Of a stretch of DNA of 40,978 nucleotides, positions 21,892-31,241 are shown one piece after another. The DNA is from Bacillus hominis (lineage in GTDB: Bacteria > Bacillota > Bacilli > Bacillales > Bacillaceae_G). Each line of letters begins with the position of its first letter. Position 1 is the first letter of the stretch. A model generated the notes under the pieces. The model was not told the DNA's origin, ran no database searches, and was given only the letters and a program-made list of their open reading frames with translations. Made by a program: the position numbers and the translations under genes. The stretch spans positions 1 through 40,978 of the forward strand of contig NZ_BOQD01000064.1 of NCBI RefSeq assembly GCF_018332515.1, written 5' to 3'.

Positions 21892-24252
21892 CTATTTTAA
21901 TTCGACAACTGTTACGCCTAGGCCTCCCTCGCCCATGTCACCGTAACGGTAATTCTTCACGCCGCGGTGCTTCTTCAAGTAATCTTGTACACCTTGGCGA
22001 AGTGCTCCTGTACCTTTACCATGAATAATCGATACGCGGGGATAGCTTGCAAGCTGTGCATCGTCTAAATATTTTTCAACGCGCATCATTGCATCTTCAT
22101 AACGTTCCCCGCGAAGATCAAGCTCTAACGAAACGTGGTAATCTCTACCCTTCACACTTGCGACTGCTTTTTTCTCTGTTTGCTTCGGTGTATTAATGTA
22201 TTCCATATTGGATTCTTTCACTTTCATCTTCAGAATACCGATTTGTACGTTCCACTCTGTATCACTTACTTTTTTAAGCAATTGACCTTTTTGACCGAAC
22301 GTTAATACTTTTACTTCATCGCCTGCGCGTAATTGTTGTTTTGGCGCTGTATTTTTCACGTTTACTTTTTGTTTCTTCACAAGCTCTGGCGCTGCCCCTT
22401 CTAGGCGGCTCTTCGCTTCAATAAGCTCATGGTCTTTCACATTTACAAGCTGTGCTTTACGCAATTGACGAAGTTCATGAATAATGCCTTCTGCTTCTTT
22501 CTTCGCAGCTTCGACTTTTTCTTCCCCTTCTTTTTGCGCTTTTAATAATTTTTCATCGCGCTCATCGTTAAATTCAATAATTTGACGCTGTAATTCACGA
22601 TGAAGTTTTTCAGATTGCTTACGATATTCTTCCGCTTCTTTTCGTTCGCTCTCTGCATTTTTTTGGCTTTCTTCTAGCTTTGCAATCATATTTTCGATTT
22701 TGTTCGTATCTGTACTAATATGGTTACGAGCGCGATCAATAACGCGATCAGACAAACCAAGACGCTTCGAAATTTCAAAGGCGTTACTACGTCCTGGTAC
22801 ACCGATTAATAATTTATATGTTGGACTTAATGTATTCACATCGAACTCAACGCTCGCATTAATAACTTGCTCACGGTTGTATCCGTATGCTTTTAATTCT
22901 GGATAATGCGTCGTTGCAACAACGCGTGCACCACGGTTGTACACTTCATCTAAAATAGAAATCGCTAGTGCAGCCCCTTCTTGCGGATCTGTCCCAGCAC
23001 CTAATTCATCAAATAGAACTAAACTTTCAAAATCAGCCCGTTCTAAAATATCTACAATGTTCACCATATGAGAAGAGAATGTACTTAAATTTTGTTCAAT
23101 CGATTGCTCATCACCAATATCAGCAAAGATGTTTTTAAATACACATATCTCTGATTCATCCATTACCGGAATATGAAGACCAGATTGCGCCATTAAGACA
23201 CAAATACCGACTGTTTTCAGTGTAACTGTTTTACCACCTGTATTCGGTCCTGTAATAACAATCGTTGTGAAATCTTTACCGAGCATAATATTATTTGGCA
23301 CAATAATTTCTGGATCAATAAGCGGATGACGTGCTTGTTTTAAATCCATGTAACGTTCATTATTTACGATTGGCTTCGTTGCTTTAATTCGCTTCGCATA
23401 AAGAGCTTTTGCAAAAATGAAGTCCAAGTTCGCAATAACCTCTACATTCGATAATACAGTATCGGCTTCTATTGCCACTTCTTCTGTTAGCATCATTAAA
23501 ATGCGTTCTACTTCTTGTTTTTCTTTCACACGTGCTTCTTGCAGGGCGTTATTTAATTCCACAATTACTTGCGGTTCAATAAATAATGTTTGCCCAGATG
23601 CAGATTGGTCATGAACAATACCGCCATATACACCGCGATATTCTTGTTTCACTGGAATTACGTAACGATCGTTACGAATTGTCACAATCGCATCCGATAA
23701 CATCTTCTGTGCATTCGAAGAACGTGTCATGCTTTCTAACTTCTCACGAATACGGCTTTCCGCAGTACGAATTTGGTTACGAATACCACGTAGTTTATCA
23801 CTTGCGCTATCAAGTACTTCGCCACCATCGCCGATACAATTCGTAATTTTCTTCTCTAAATCATATAAAGATATAATTTGTGCAACATGTCCTACTAGAA
23901 TTGGAAGCTCTACACCATTCTCAACCATATCTTCAATAAATCGTTTCATCTGGCGGCTACCATACATCGTACTTGCGATTTCAATTAACTCATGCGGACT
24001 TAACATACTTCCAATTTTCGCTCGTTTTACATTTGAACGAATATCAGAAATTCCCCCAAGTGGTACATGTCCTTTTAAACGGATTACTTTCGCTGCTTCA
24101 TCCGTCGTTTCTTGCAGTTCCACAATTTCTTCAAAGTCTGTGCTCGGCACTAAATTCTTCACTTTATCACGACCAAGTGAAGATGCTGTATGTTCAAGTA
24201 ATTGTTCTTTTACTTTATTGTATTCTAATACACGCAACGTTCTTTCTAACAT
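21892..24252 (-). CDS. mutS2: MutS2 (ATPase with Smr nuclease domain)
   Basis: 786 residues. MutS-type core and lever, Walker [10 protein letters not shown] (about 334-342), Walker B '[18 protein letters not shown]', a long coiled coil (about 515-600, Lys/Glu-rich), a KOW-like segment and a C-terminal Smr domain (about 711-786) with '[12 protein letters not shown]' and '[14 protein letters not shown]'. MutS2 lacks the mismatch-recognition domain; in B. subtilis it rescues collided ribosomes by splitting them, and in other bacteria it suppresses recombination. ATG 24252, directly downstream of polX. Confidence 0.95.
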   Translation of the reverse strand: MLERTLRVLEYNKVKEQLLEHTASSLGRDKVKNLVPSTDFEEIVELQETTDEAAKVIRLKGHVPLGGISDIRSNVKRAKIGSMLSPHELIEIASTMYGSRQMKRFIEDMVENGVELPILVGHVAQIISLYDLEKKITNCIGDGGEVLDSASDKLRGIRNQIRTAESRIREKLESMTRSSNAQKMLSDAIVTIRNDRYVIPVKQEYRGVYGGIVHDQSASGQTLFIEPQVIVELNNALQEARVKEKQEVERILMMLTEEVAIEADTVLSNVEVIANLDFIFAKALYAKRIKATKPIVNNERYMDLKQARHPLIDPEIIVPNNIMLGKDFTTIVITGPNTGGKTVTLKTVGICVLMAQSGLHIPVMDESEICVFKNIFADIGDEQSIEQNLSTFSSHMVNIVDILERADFESLVLFDELGAGTDPQEGAALAISILDEVYNRGARVVATTHYPELKAYGYNREQVINASVEFDVNTLSPTYKLLIGVPGRSNAFEISKRLGLSDRVIDRARNHISTDTNKIENMIAKLEESQKNAESERKEAEEYRKQSEKLHRELQRQIIEFNDERDEKLLKAQKEGEEKVEAAKKEAEGIIHELRQLRKAQLVNVKDHELIEAKSRLEGAAPELVKKQKVNVKNTAPKQQLRAGDEVKVLTFGQKGQLLKKVSDTEWNVQIGILKMKVKESNMEYINTPKQTEKKAVASVKGRDYHVSLELDLRGERYEDAMMRVEKYLDDAQLASYPRVSIIHGKGTGALRQGVQDYLKKHRGVKNYRYGDMGEGGLGVTVVELK

Positions 24253-24271
24253 GTTGCTGGTCCCCCTTGTG

Positions 24272-25990
24272 TTACTTATTACGTTTAATATAGTCTAATA
24301 AACGTTCAATATCCCATGTGTTAATCACGTTATCTTTTTGAATCCACCCTTTACGTGCTGCTGCTACACCTGTTTCCATATCTTCTAACATTTCAAGTGT
24401 ATGAGCATCCGTATTAATTGCTACTTTTACACCAGCATCTTGTGCTTGCTTTAATAATTTCGCACTTAAATCTAGACGGTTTGGATTCGCATTTAATTCT
24501 AAAACTGTATTTGTTTCTTTTGCGAGTTCAATTAATAAATCTGTATCTACATCGTAACCCTCACGGCGTCCAAGAAGACGTCCTGTCGGATGGGCAATCA
24601 TTGTGACATGCTTATTCTCAAGCGCAGTGCGCAGACGTTTCATAATCTTTTCACGGTCTTGTGAGAAACTAGAATGAATAGCTCCAATTACGTAATCAAG
24701 CTCAGCTAATACTTCATCATCGAAATCAAGCGAGGCATCTGGTAAAATGTCCATTTCGATTCCGCGTAAAATTGTAATGTCTGGATATTTTTCATTCATA
24801 CGTTCAATTTCTTTCGCTTGCTCGCGAAGACGCTCTTTCGTTAAACCGTTCGCAACTTTCAAGTATTGTGAATGATCGGTAATTGCCATAAATTTATATC
24901 CACGAGCACGGCATGCTTGTACCATTTCTTCAATTGAAAAAGCACCATCACTCCACGTTGTATGCATATGTAAATCACCTTGTATGTCAGAGAACTGAAT
25001 TAAGTTCGGATACTCTTTAATTAATTCAATTTCTTTTCCATCTTCACGCACTTCTGGTGGGATGAATGGAAGACCGAAATGAGCGAAGAATGCTTCTTCC
25101 GTTTCAAATGTTTTCACTTCACCTGTTTCTAAGTTTTCTACACCGTACTCACTAATTTTCTCGCCTTTATCTTTTGCGATTTGGCGCATTTTTACGTTAT
25201 GATCTTTTGATCCTGTGAAATGGTGAAGCGTTGTAATAAACTCTTCTGGTTTTACTAAGCGGAAATCGATTGAAATATCATATTCATATTGAAGACGAAC
25301 AGAAACTTTCGTATCACCGCTCGCAATCACTTCAATCATATTATCGAACTGTAGTAAATGCTCACGTACTGCTGCTGGTTCTGTCGTTGCAATAATGAAG
25401 TCTAAATCCTTCACTGTCTCACGAACACGGCGTAAGCTACCAGCACGAGAGAAACGAACTACCTCAGCGATATTCGACAATTTCTCCTCTATTTCCCCGG
25501 CAATAGGCAATACCATCGCAATTGGCAAACGCTCGGGACGAGAGCCTACTTGATCGATTGCTTCTAATATTTTCTCTTCTGTTTTTTTACCGAAACCAGC
25601 TAAAGCTTGTACTTTATTTTCCTCACAAGCAGCTTTTAACGTCTCCATATCAATAACGCCTAGCTCTTTATATAACTTAGCTACCTTCTTACCACCAAGG
25701 CCCGGTAGTTTTAATAATGGTAATAAACTACTTGGTACTTCTTTTTCAAGTTCTTGTAATACTTCAGATGTTCCCGATTCTATATATTCTTGAATAACTG
25801 CTGCCGTTCCTTTTCCGATGCCTGGAATCTTTGTGAAATCTTCAATTTCAGAAAGACTACGATCATCACTCTCTAGCGCTGCCGCCGCTTTACGGAATGC
25901 AGATATTTTAAATGGATTCGTACCCTTTAATTCCATAAATAGGCCGATTGTCTCTAGTAATTTAATAACTTGTTTTTTATTTACTTTCAT
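24272..25990 (-). CDS. polX: family X DNA polymerase/3'-5' exonuclease PolX
   Basis: 572 residues. N-terminal helix-hairpin-helix region ('[19 protein letters not shown]', '[17 protein letters not shown]'), polymerase core with '[18 protein letters not shown]' (catalytic carboxylates of the palm), and a C-terminal PHP domain (from about 335) with '[11 protein letters not shown]', 'ITDHSQY' and '[10 protein letters not shown]', the metal-binding motifs of the nuclease. It fills short gaps in base excision repair. Order zapA-cvpA-polX-mutS2 matches B. subtilis. Confidence 0.95.
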   Translation of the reverse strand: MKVNKKQVIKLLETIGLFMELKGTNPFKISAFRKAAAALESDDRSLSEIEDFTKIPGIGKGTAAVIQEYIESGTSEVLQELEKEVPSSLLPLLKLPGLGGKKVAKLYKELGVIDMETLKAACEENKVQALAGFGKKTEEKILEAIDQVGSRPERLPIAMVLPIAGEIEEKLSNIAEVVRFSRAGSLRRVRETVKDLDFIIATTEPAAVREHLLQFDNMIEVIASGDTKVSVRLQYEYDISIDFRLVKPEEFITTLHHFTGSKDHNVKMRQIAKDKGEKISEYGVENLETGEVKTFETEEAFFAHFGLPFIPPEVREDGKEIELIKEYPNLIQFSDIQGDLHMHTTWSDGAFSIEEMVQACRARGYKFMAITDHSQYLKVANGLTKERLREQAKEIERMNEKYPDITILRGIEMDILPDASLDFDDEVLAELDYVIGAIHSSFSQDREKIMKRLRTALENKHVTMIAHPTGRLLGRREGYDVDTDLLIELAKETNTVLELNANPNRLDLSAKLLKQAQDAGVKVAINTDAHTLEMLEDMETGVAAARKGWIQKDNVINTWDIERLLDYIKRNK

Positions 25991-26045
25991 GATTCTCCCG
26001 CCTTTCGTTCATAGAAAAAAACTCCTCTTTCTGAAAAAAGAGAAG

Positions 26046-26585
26046 TTACACTCTGCTACCTGTCTGCCATAGCTCCTTCACCTTTTCAGAAAGAATCGGT
26101 GTATCGTCTACAATTATTTTGCTAATTGATGATTTTTGTAATGGTGTTTGTATTTGTTCAATTGGAAGGATTGTTCCAACAATAATTAAGACAAACAGAA
26201 TGATATACACTTCTAAAAAGCCAAGAAGTGCCCCAGCAACCGCATTGACTTGCTTTAAAACTGGGATTTCTGCGAACATATTCAGTAAATTACCAAGTAG
26301 TGAAAGTGCGATTTTTGTAATAATAAATAATACAATAAACGCAAGTGCTTGATAGAAGACACCCTCAATATTATTCGCATCTATCCATTCTGGAACAGAA
26401 ACATTCTTATCAAATGGATACGGAATAATTTTCGCAAGTGCTGGCGCTAAATCTTTACAGTACCAGTATGCAACGAGGTATGCGATAATAAAGCTTGTTA
26501 ACTTTACAAGTTGCAAAATAAATCCTCTGCGTAAACCGAGGAAAAACCCCATAACAAGCAATAAAATGATAATAATATCAATCAT
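26046..26585 (-). CDS. cvpA: CvpA family membrane protein
   Basis: 179 residues from ATG 26585, which has AAAAGGA about 10 nt upstream; a TTG at 26594 would be too close to it. Four membrane segments ('IDIIIILLLVMGFFLGLRRGFILQLVKLTSFIIAYLVAYWY' opens with the family's GLRRG motif). CvpA is needed for colicin V production in E. coli and is linked to envelope stress; the Bacillus homolog (YshB) has no settled role. The start lies 1 nt after the zapA stop. Confidence 0.85.
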   Translation of the reverse strand: MIDIIIILLLVMGFFLGLRRGFILQLVKLTSFIIAYLVAYWYCKDLAPALAKIIPYPFDKNVSVPEWIDANNIEGVFYQALAFIVLFIITKIALSLLGNLLNMFAEIPVLKQVNAVAGALLGFLEVYIILFVLIIVGTILPIEQIQTPLQKSSISKIIVDDTPILSEKVKELWQTGSRV

Positions 26586-26586
26586 G

Positions 26587-26856
26587 TTATTCAATTCCTT
26601 TTTGTGTCATACTTTCTTTCAATTTCTCATGTTCTTCTTTTAATTTTATGTAATCGTGTATGACGTTTATCGCCGTCAATACCGCTAGTCTACTCGTATC
26701 AAGCGAAGGATTCTTGGCATTGAGTTCGCGCATTTTATCATCCACAATCGCTGCTACCATGCGGATATGACTTGTACTTTCATCGCCAACAACTGAATAT
26801 TGTTGACCATATATTTCTACATTAATTCGACTTTTATTTCCCTTTTGTTGTGACAA
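26587..26856 (-). CDS. zapA: cell division protein ZapA
   Basis: 89 residues from TTG 26856, chosen because GGAGG lies 8 nt upstream; a TTG at 26871 precedes the ribosome binding site. The ZapA pattern '[38 protein letters not shown]' followed by '[27 protein letters not shown]' gives a globular head and a C-terminal coiled coil that dimerises and bundles FtsZ filaments at the Z ring. First gene of the operon and divergent from rnhC. Confidence 0.9.
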   Translation of the reverse strand: MSQQKGNKSRINVEIYGQQYSVVGDESTSHIRMVAAIVDDKMRELNAKNPSLDTSRLAVLTAINVIHDYIKLKEEHEKLKESMTQKGIE

Positions 26857-26980
26857 CTCACCGGCCTCCAATCACGTACAGAATCCTAAAGTTTATCATA
26901 CCATGAACCATCATAATATGGAAACAGAAAGAACAATCCGATATGATAAAAATAACAATATAAAAAAAGGGGCGACCATT

Positions 26981-27919
26981 TTGTCAAATTCTATCGTAAT
27001 ACAAACAAGTTCTACAGTAATTGAAGACATGAAACAACAATATAAACAAGCGCTTAGCCCAAAAATTCCGCAAGGCGGTATCTTTATGGCAAAGGTGCCA
27101 TCTTGCACGATTACAGCGTATAAATCTGGAAAAGTAATGTTCCAAGGAGGTCGTGCTGAAGCAGAAGCTTCTCGTTGGCAAGCTGTCTCTCAAACACCAA
27201 AATCAGCTGTGAAAAAATCGGTCAATTCACATCGTTATGCGCCGCCCGCTTCCATCGGTACAATGTCTATTCTAGGATCAGACGAAGTAGGTACTGGTGA
27301 TTACTTCGGACCGATGACAGTAGTTGCTGTATATGTGGATGCGAAGCAAATTCCACTTTTAAAAGAACTTGGTGTAAAAGACTCCAAAAACTTAAACGAT
27401 GCTCAAATTGCTGAGATTGCAAAACAACTCCTTCACGTTGTTCCTTATAGCTCTCTCGTTCTTCATAATGAAAAATATAATGAGCTATTTGATAAAGGAA
27501 ACAACCAAGGTAAACTGAAGGCTTTACTGCATAATAAAGCCATCACAAACTTATTAGCTAAAATTGCACCTACAACACCTGAGGGCATCTTAATCGACCA
27601 ATTTACACAGCCTGATACATACTATAAATATTTAGCGAAACAAAAACAGGTACAACGTGAAAATGTTTATTTCGCTACAAAAGGTGAAAGCGTCCATTTA
27701 GCAGTAGCCGCCGCTTCCATTTTGGCTCGTTACTCATTCGTAAAACAATTTGACGAGCTAAGCAAAAAAGCTGGTATGCCACTTCCAAAAGGTGCTGGTA
27801 AACAAGTTGATATTGCCGCTGCTAAATTAATCCAAAAAGTCGGTAAAGAAAGACTGCCTGAGTTTGTGAAGCTGCATTTTGCTAATACAGAGAAGGCGTT
27901 TCGCTTATTGAAAAAATAA
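26981..27919 (+). CDS. rnhC: ribonuclease HIII
   Basis: 312 residues from TTG 26981, which has AAAGGGG 7 nt upstream; extending back to an ATG at 26903 would add 26 unrelated residues overlapping the zapA promoter area. An N-terminal substrate-binding domain (TBP-like, about 1-90) precedes the RNase H fold, which opens with 'ILGSDEVGTGDYFGPM' (catalytic Asp-Glu pair), then 'LGVKDSKNLND', 'NQGKLKALLHNKA' and 'ILIDQFTQP'. It cuts RNA in RNA-DNA hybrids. Divergent from zapA, as in B. subtilis. Confidence 0.93.
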   Translation: MSNSIVIQTSSTVIEDMKQQYKQALSPKIPQGGIFMAKVPSCTITAYKSGKVMFQGGRAEAEASRWQAVSQTPKSAVKKSVNSHRYAPPASIGTMSILGSDEVGTGDYFGPMTVVAVYVDAKQIPLLKELGVKDSKNLNDAQIAEIAKQLLHVVPYSSLVLHNEKYNELFDKGNNQGKLKALLHNKAITNLLAKIAPTTPEGILIDQFTQPDTYYKYLAKQKQVQRENVYFATKGESVHLAVAAASILARYSFVKQFDELSKKAGMPLPKGAGKQVDIAAAKLIQKVGKERLPEFVKLHFANTEKAFRLLKK

Positions 27920-27957
27920 CTACTTTTTAGTATCGACATGATTTTCATGAACTAAAC

Positions 27958-27992
27958 AAGGCGAAAAGAATTGAATTCTTTTCGCCTTTTAT
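27958..27992 (+). terminator. terminator after rnhC
   Basis: Perfect 13-bp stem aaggcgaaaagaa / ttcttttcgcctt with a 5-nt loop and T-run. Confidence 0.85.
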
Positions 27993-28078
27993 GGATCTCA
28001 CACGTTCCTATTTTTGTCGTATTTCTTCGATATACCGATATATTTCCATTTCGGCCGATATCCGTTTATTTACTATTC

Positions 28079-28105
28079 ACATAAAAAAGGAATCCCTTTT
28101 TATGT
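28079..28105 (-). terminator. terminator after the 44-aa gene
   Basis: Minus-strand stem of the ACATAAAAAGG / CCTTTTTTATGT type with a short loop and T-rich 3' arm, directly after the TAA. Confidence 0.6.
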
Positions 28106-28240
28106 TTAACTTCGCTTCTGCTTCTTATTTGATGAAGGTACTTTATGAGAACCCGTTTCATGCGTAGTCGTTCCTTGTCCTTCCACTTCTGAAGAACCTA
28201 AGCTTGATCTAGAATGGTCTGTTTTCACTTTCTTACTCAT
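28106..28240 (-). CDS. 44-aa hydrophilic protein, YuzL-like
   Basis: Unannotated ORF from ATG 28240 after a strong ribosome binding site (TTGGGGGTGAT) to TAA 28106-28108. The product MSKKVKTDHSRSSLGSSEVEGQGTTTHETGSHKVPSSNKKQKRS-type sequence is basic and low in hydrophobic residues. The 'EVEGQGTT' and 'SSNKKQKR' blocks remind me of the small YuzL family of Bacillus, but this is from memory and uncertain. Own terminator downstream; possibly a spore-related small protein (inference). Confidence 0.65.
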   Translation of the reverse strand: MSKKVKTDHSRSSLGSSEVEGQGTTTHETGSHKVPSSNKKQKRS

Positions 28241-28315
28241 TACAATCACCCCCAAGATTACTTTTTACTTAAGGGTAAAAAACTATTCAACATAACCATA
28301 TGAACAAAAGCTCTT

Positions 28316-29218
28316 TTACTCTCTTATCTGTTTTTCACTAATGTCCCATAGACGTTTTGCGGCATCTTTATCCAAGGCAACTTCAGACGTTTTTCCTATT
28401 TGCTTGTCGGCATAGTAACAGCCACTATGGTCAATGAATCCATTTGATTCTGCTAGCCATATTAAAGTTTCCGCACCTTCCTCGGGTGTACGAGAGAAAG
28501 GTTTCATTGCTGCCATAGTTAATCGAGCAACCAGACCATTGTCCTGGTTAAAATTCGTATTCACTAGCCCCGGGTCAAAGCTATAAGCACTAACACCCGT
28601 TCCCTCCAACCGCTGTGCCAATTCAGAGGTGAATAAAATGTTAGCTAGTTTTGTTTGTGCATAACGCATTGTAGGACCGCCCATGAACTTCTTAACACCA
28701 CGATACAGTTGTTCTGCATCTAAATCACCGAAATCAATTCCCTTTTTAGCCATTTTGTGACCGTGAGATGCGGTGGTGATAACACGGGCAGGAACACTTT
28801 CCTTTAAACGCTCCAACAACAAATTAGTGAGTAAAAATGGACCTAAATGATTTACCGCCCAAGTCATCTCCAAACCGTCCTCCGTAAGCCGCCTTGTTTG
28901 AAATAAAGCACCCGCATTATTCACTAATATATCAATTCTCGGACACCTTTCTAAAATTTCAGTAGCTACCCGGCGTATAGATTGTTGGGAAGCCATATCA
29001 GCAAAAAATATATCTACCACTGTATTCCCATTCGTTAAATTTTCAATTTGAGTCATAACATCATTCGCTTTTGCTTCGTTGCGTGCAATGATTCCTAGTT
29101 TGGCACCGCGTTCTGCAAATGCCTTAGCTGCCGCTAATCCAATACCACTTGTTGCACCAGTGATTACTATATACTTGTCACGTAATGTCCACTTTGTATG
29201 ACTTGGAATTCCCCCCAT
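28316..29218 (-). CDS. short-chain dehydrogenase/reductase (retinol-dehydrogenase-like)
   Basis: 300 residues, classical SDR. NAD(P)-binding TGATSGIG at 20-27, 'IIARNEAKA' (the Arg suggests NADPH), 'ILVNNAGAL', catalytic Ser-Tyr-Lys visible as 'ITTASHGHK' and 'YAQTKLAN'. Closest in style to the retinol dehydrogenase/WWOX-like group often annotated in Bacillus; substrate unknown. Codon choice looks more GC-rich than its neighbours (for example CCCGGGTC and CCGTCC), which may mean later acquisition. Start ATG 29218 after AAAGGGG. Confidence 0.83.
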   Translation of the reverse strand: MGGIPSHTKWTLRDKYIVITGATSGIGLAAAKAFAERGAKLGIIARNEAKANDVMTQIENLTNGNTVVDIFFADMASQQSIRRVATEILERCPRIDILVNNAGALFQTRRLTEDGLEMTWAVNHLGPFLLTNLLLERLKESVPARVITTASHGHKMAKKGIDFGDLDAEQLYRGVKKFMGGPTMRYAQTKLANILFTSELAQRLEGTGVSAYSFDPGLVNTNFNQDNGLVARLTMAAMKPFSRTPEEGAETLIWLAESNGFIDHSGCYYADKQIGKTSEVALDKDAAKRLWDISEKQIRE

Positions 29219-29353
29219 TGGGCCAAAACCCCTTTCTTATAAATGTCGCATTCGTTTTACTTATATATGAAGTGGGAGGGGAACTATGAACAACATCTTT
29301 TCCAAGCTTGAAATCCTTTATAAAATTTGAGTTCTGGTTACACCCTTTTCCAA

Positions 29354-29390
29354 TAAAAAAAGCGAGAGCAGTTGCTCTCGCTTTTTTTAT
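29354..29390 (-). terminator. terminator after asnS
   Basis: Long perfect stem with core GCGAGAGCA / TGCTCTCGC flanked by A7 and T7; strong intrinsic terminator. Confidence 0.88.
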
Positions 29391-29391
29391 C

Positions 29392-30783
29392 TTAAAACTC
29401 CGAAGAACCTGGAGTTCTTGGGAATGGAATTACGTCACGGATGTTAGCCATACCAGTGATGTACATTAGGAAGCGCTCGAAACCTAGACCGAATCCAGCG
29501 TGTTTTGTACCGCCGTATTTTCTAAGTTCTAAGTACCACCAGTAGTCCTCTTCGTTCATACCTAATTCTTTAATTCTGTCTACTAAAACATCCATTCTTT
29601 CTTCACGTTGACTTCCGCCGATTAATTCGCCGATGCCAGGAACTAGAAGGTCAGTAGCTGCTACTGTTTTTCCATCTTCGTTCATACGCATGTAGAATGC
29701 TTTAATGTCTTTCGGATAGTCAGTTACGAATACAGGGCGTTTGAAGATTTCTTCTGATAAGTATCTTTCGTGCTCTGTTTGTAAGTCAATACCCCATTCT
29801 ACTGGGTATTTGAAGTCAGCACCTGATTCTTGAAGTACTTTAATTGCTTCTGTATAAGTGATGCGACCGAAGTCAGAGTTAATTACGTTGTTCATGCGCT
29901 CTAGAACTGTTTTATCAACGAAGCTGTTGAAGAATTCCATTTCTTCTGGTGCATGCTCTAGTACGTATTTCATTGCATATTTCAGCATATCTTCTGTAAG
30001 ATCCATTACATCGCCTAATTCAGCGAATGCAATCTCAGGCTCAACCATCCAGAACTCAGCTGCGTGGCGAGTTGTGTTTGAGTTTTCTGCACGGAATGTA
30101 GGTCCGAATGTGTACACATCACGGAACGCTAGTGCATAAGCTTCAGCGTTAAGTTGTCCACTTACTGTTAAGTTTGTTTCTTTACCGAAGAAGTCTTTTG
30201 ATTCGTCAACTTGTCCGTCTTCACCTTTTGGTACGTTGTTTAAGTCTTGTGTTGTTACGCGGAACATTTCGCCTGCACCTTCTGTATCACTACCAGTGAT
30301 AATTGGTGTGTGAACATGTACGAAACCACGCTCTTGGAAGAACTGGTGAATCGCAAATGCTGCGATAGAACGTACACGGAACGTTGCAGAGAATGCATTT
30401 GTTCTTGGACGTAAGTGAGCGATTGTACGTAAGTATTCAAACGTATGACGCTTCTTTTGAAGTGGGTAATCAGAATCTGATAAGCCCTCGATATCAATTT
30501 TTTCTGCTTTAATTTCAAATGGTTGCTTCGCTCCAGGCGTTGCAATTACTTTACCTTCTACTTTAACTGAAGAGCTAAGTGGAAGCTTTGCAATTTCTTT
30601 GAAGTTCTCTAATTCTGTATCGAAAACGATTTGAACACCTTTGAAGAAGCTACCGTCGTTTAATTCGATGAAACCAAATGCTTTTGAATCACGTAAGTTA
30701 CGAATCCAACCTGATACTTGTACTGTTTGATCTGCGTATTTATCTGTATCTCTATACAGACTTTTTACTAATGTGTTTTCCAT
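29392..30783 (-). CDS. asnS: asparaginyl-tRNA synthetase
   Basis: 463 residues from ATG 30783 (AAAGGAG 8 nt upstream); an ATG 36 nt earlier lies before the ribosome binding site. OB-fold anticodon domain at the N-terminus ('[24 protein letters not shown]') and class II catalytic core with motif 2 '[22 protein letters not shown]' and motif 3 '[15 protein letters not shown]'. It charges tRNA-Asn. Expression is governed by a T-box leader with an AAC specifier, which agrees with the product. Confidence 0.95.
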   Translation of the reverse strand: MENTLVKSLYRDTDKYADQTVQVSGWIRNLRDSKAFGFIELNDGSFFKGVQIVFDTELENFKEIAKLPLSSSVKVEGKVIATPGAKQPFEIKAEKIDIEGLSDSDYPLQKKRHTFEYLRTIAHLRPRTNAFSATFRVRSIAAFAIHQFFQERGFVHVHTPIITGSDTEGAGEMFRVTTQDLNNVPKGEDGQVDESKDFFGKETNLTVSGQLNAEAYALAFRDVYTFGPTFRAENSNTTRHAAEFWMVEPEIAFAELGDVMDLTEDMLKYAMKYVLEHAPEEMEFFNSFVDKTVLERMNNVINSDFGRITYTEAIKVLQESGADFKYPVEWGIDLQTEHERYLSEEIFKRPVFVTDYPKDIKAFYMRMNEDGKTVAATDLLVPGIGELIGGSQREERMDVLVDRIKELGMNEEDYWWYLELRKYGGTKHAGFGLGFERFLMYITGMANIRDVIPFPRTPGSSEF

Positions 30784-30819
30784 AGTAAAATTCTCCTTTG
30801 CTGACATATTTAAATACAA

Positions 30820-31065
30820 AAAAACCTTTCATCCATAAAGGGACGAAAGGTTAAACTTCGCGGTACCACCCAATTTGTCATAAAGACCAACTTTAACTCG
30901 TATGTAATACATACTTCCCGGTTTGTAACAGGCCGGATTCCCGTCTAAGTCTACTCTTGAATACAAGTTTCAATTTCGGTTAGCAACTCCAAGGTGTTCT
31001 TCACATATACCGCCTCATCAGGCTCTCACCGCCCCTGACTCGCTTTGGATTATAGTATATACTAC
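30820..31065 (-). promoter_or_regulatory. T-box leader of asnS (AAC specifier)
   Basis: Minus strand: stem I foot AAGG ... CCTT, loop-E AGTA opposite GAA, specifier AAC followed by A and CCTT, T-box GGGTGGTACCGCGAAG (about 30855-30871), terminator AACCTTTCGTCC / GGATGAAAGGTT with T7 (30821-30853). The Asn codon fits the downstream gene. Confidence 0.93.
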
Positions 31066-31105
31066 TTTTCCTTATCATCGTCTTTCGTTTTGTTAAACTA
31101 AAATT

Positions 31106-31134
31106 AATGTACTACATTCGAGGGAAAGATGCAA
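31106..31134 (-). promoter_or_regulatory. candidate asnS promoter
   Basis: Minus strand -35 TTGCAT (31129-31134), 17-nt spacer, -10 TACATT (31106-31111), about 40 nt before the T-box. The -10 is only 4/6. Confidence 0.45.
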
Positions 31135-31204
31135 GATACCTTGATATATATCGGCGATTTTTATAATATATCGAATTACCGATAACACTCGACAACCGCT
31201 CCAA

Positions 31205-31238
31205 TAAAAAAATTGCCGGAATTAAATCCGGCAATTTT
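31205..31238 (-). terminator. terminator after pheT
   Basis: 12-bp stem AAAATTGCCGGA / TCCGGCAATTTT, 6-nt loop, T-run on the minus strand. Confidence 0.88.
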
Positions 31239-31241
31239 CAA

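Noticed and set aside
23729-24298. Plus-strand open frame of 189 codons opposite mutS2
   Set aside because: Shadow of a conserved gene; composition (Ser/Arg/Ile-rich, no motif) is typical of antisense reading.
26903-26980. Extended N-terminus of rnhC from ATG 26903
   Set aside because: The added 26 residues are not part of RNase HIII; TTG 26981 has a proper ribosome binding site and gives the family length.
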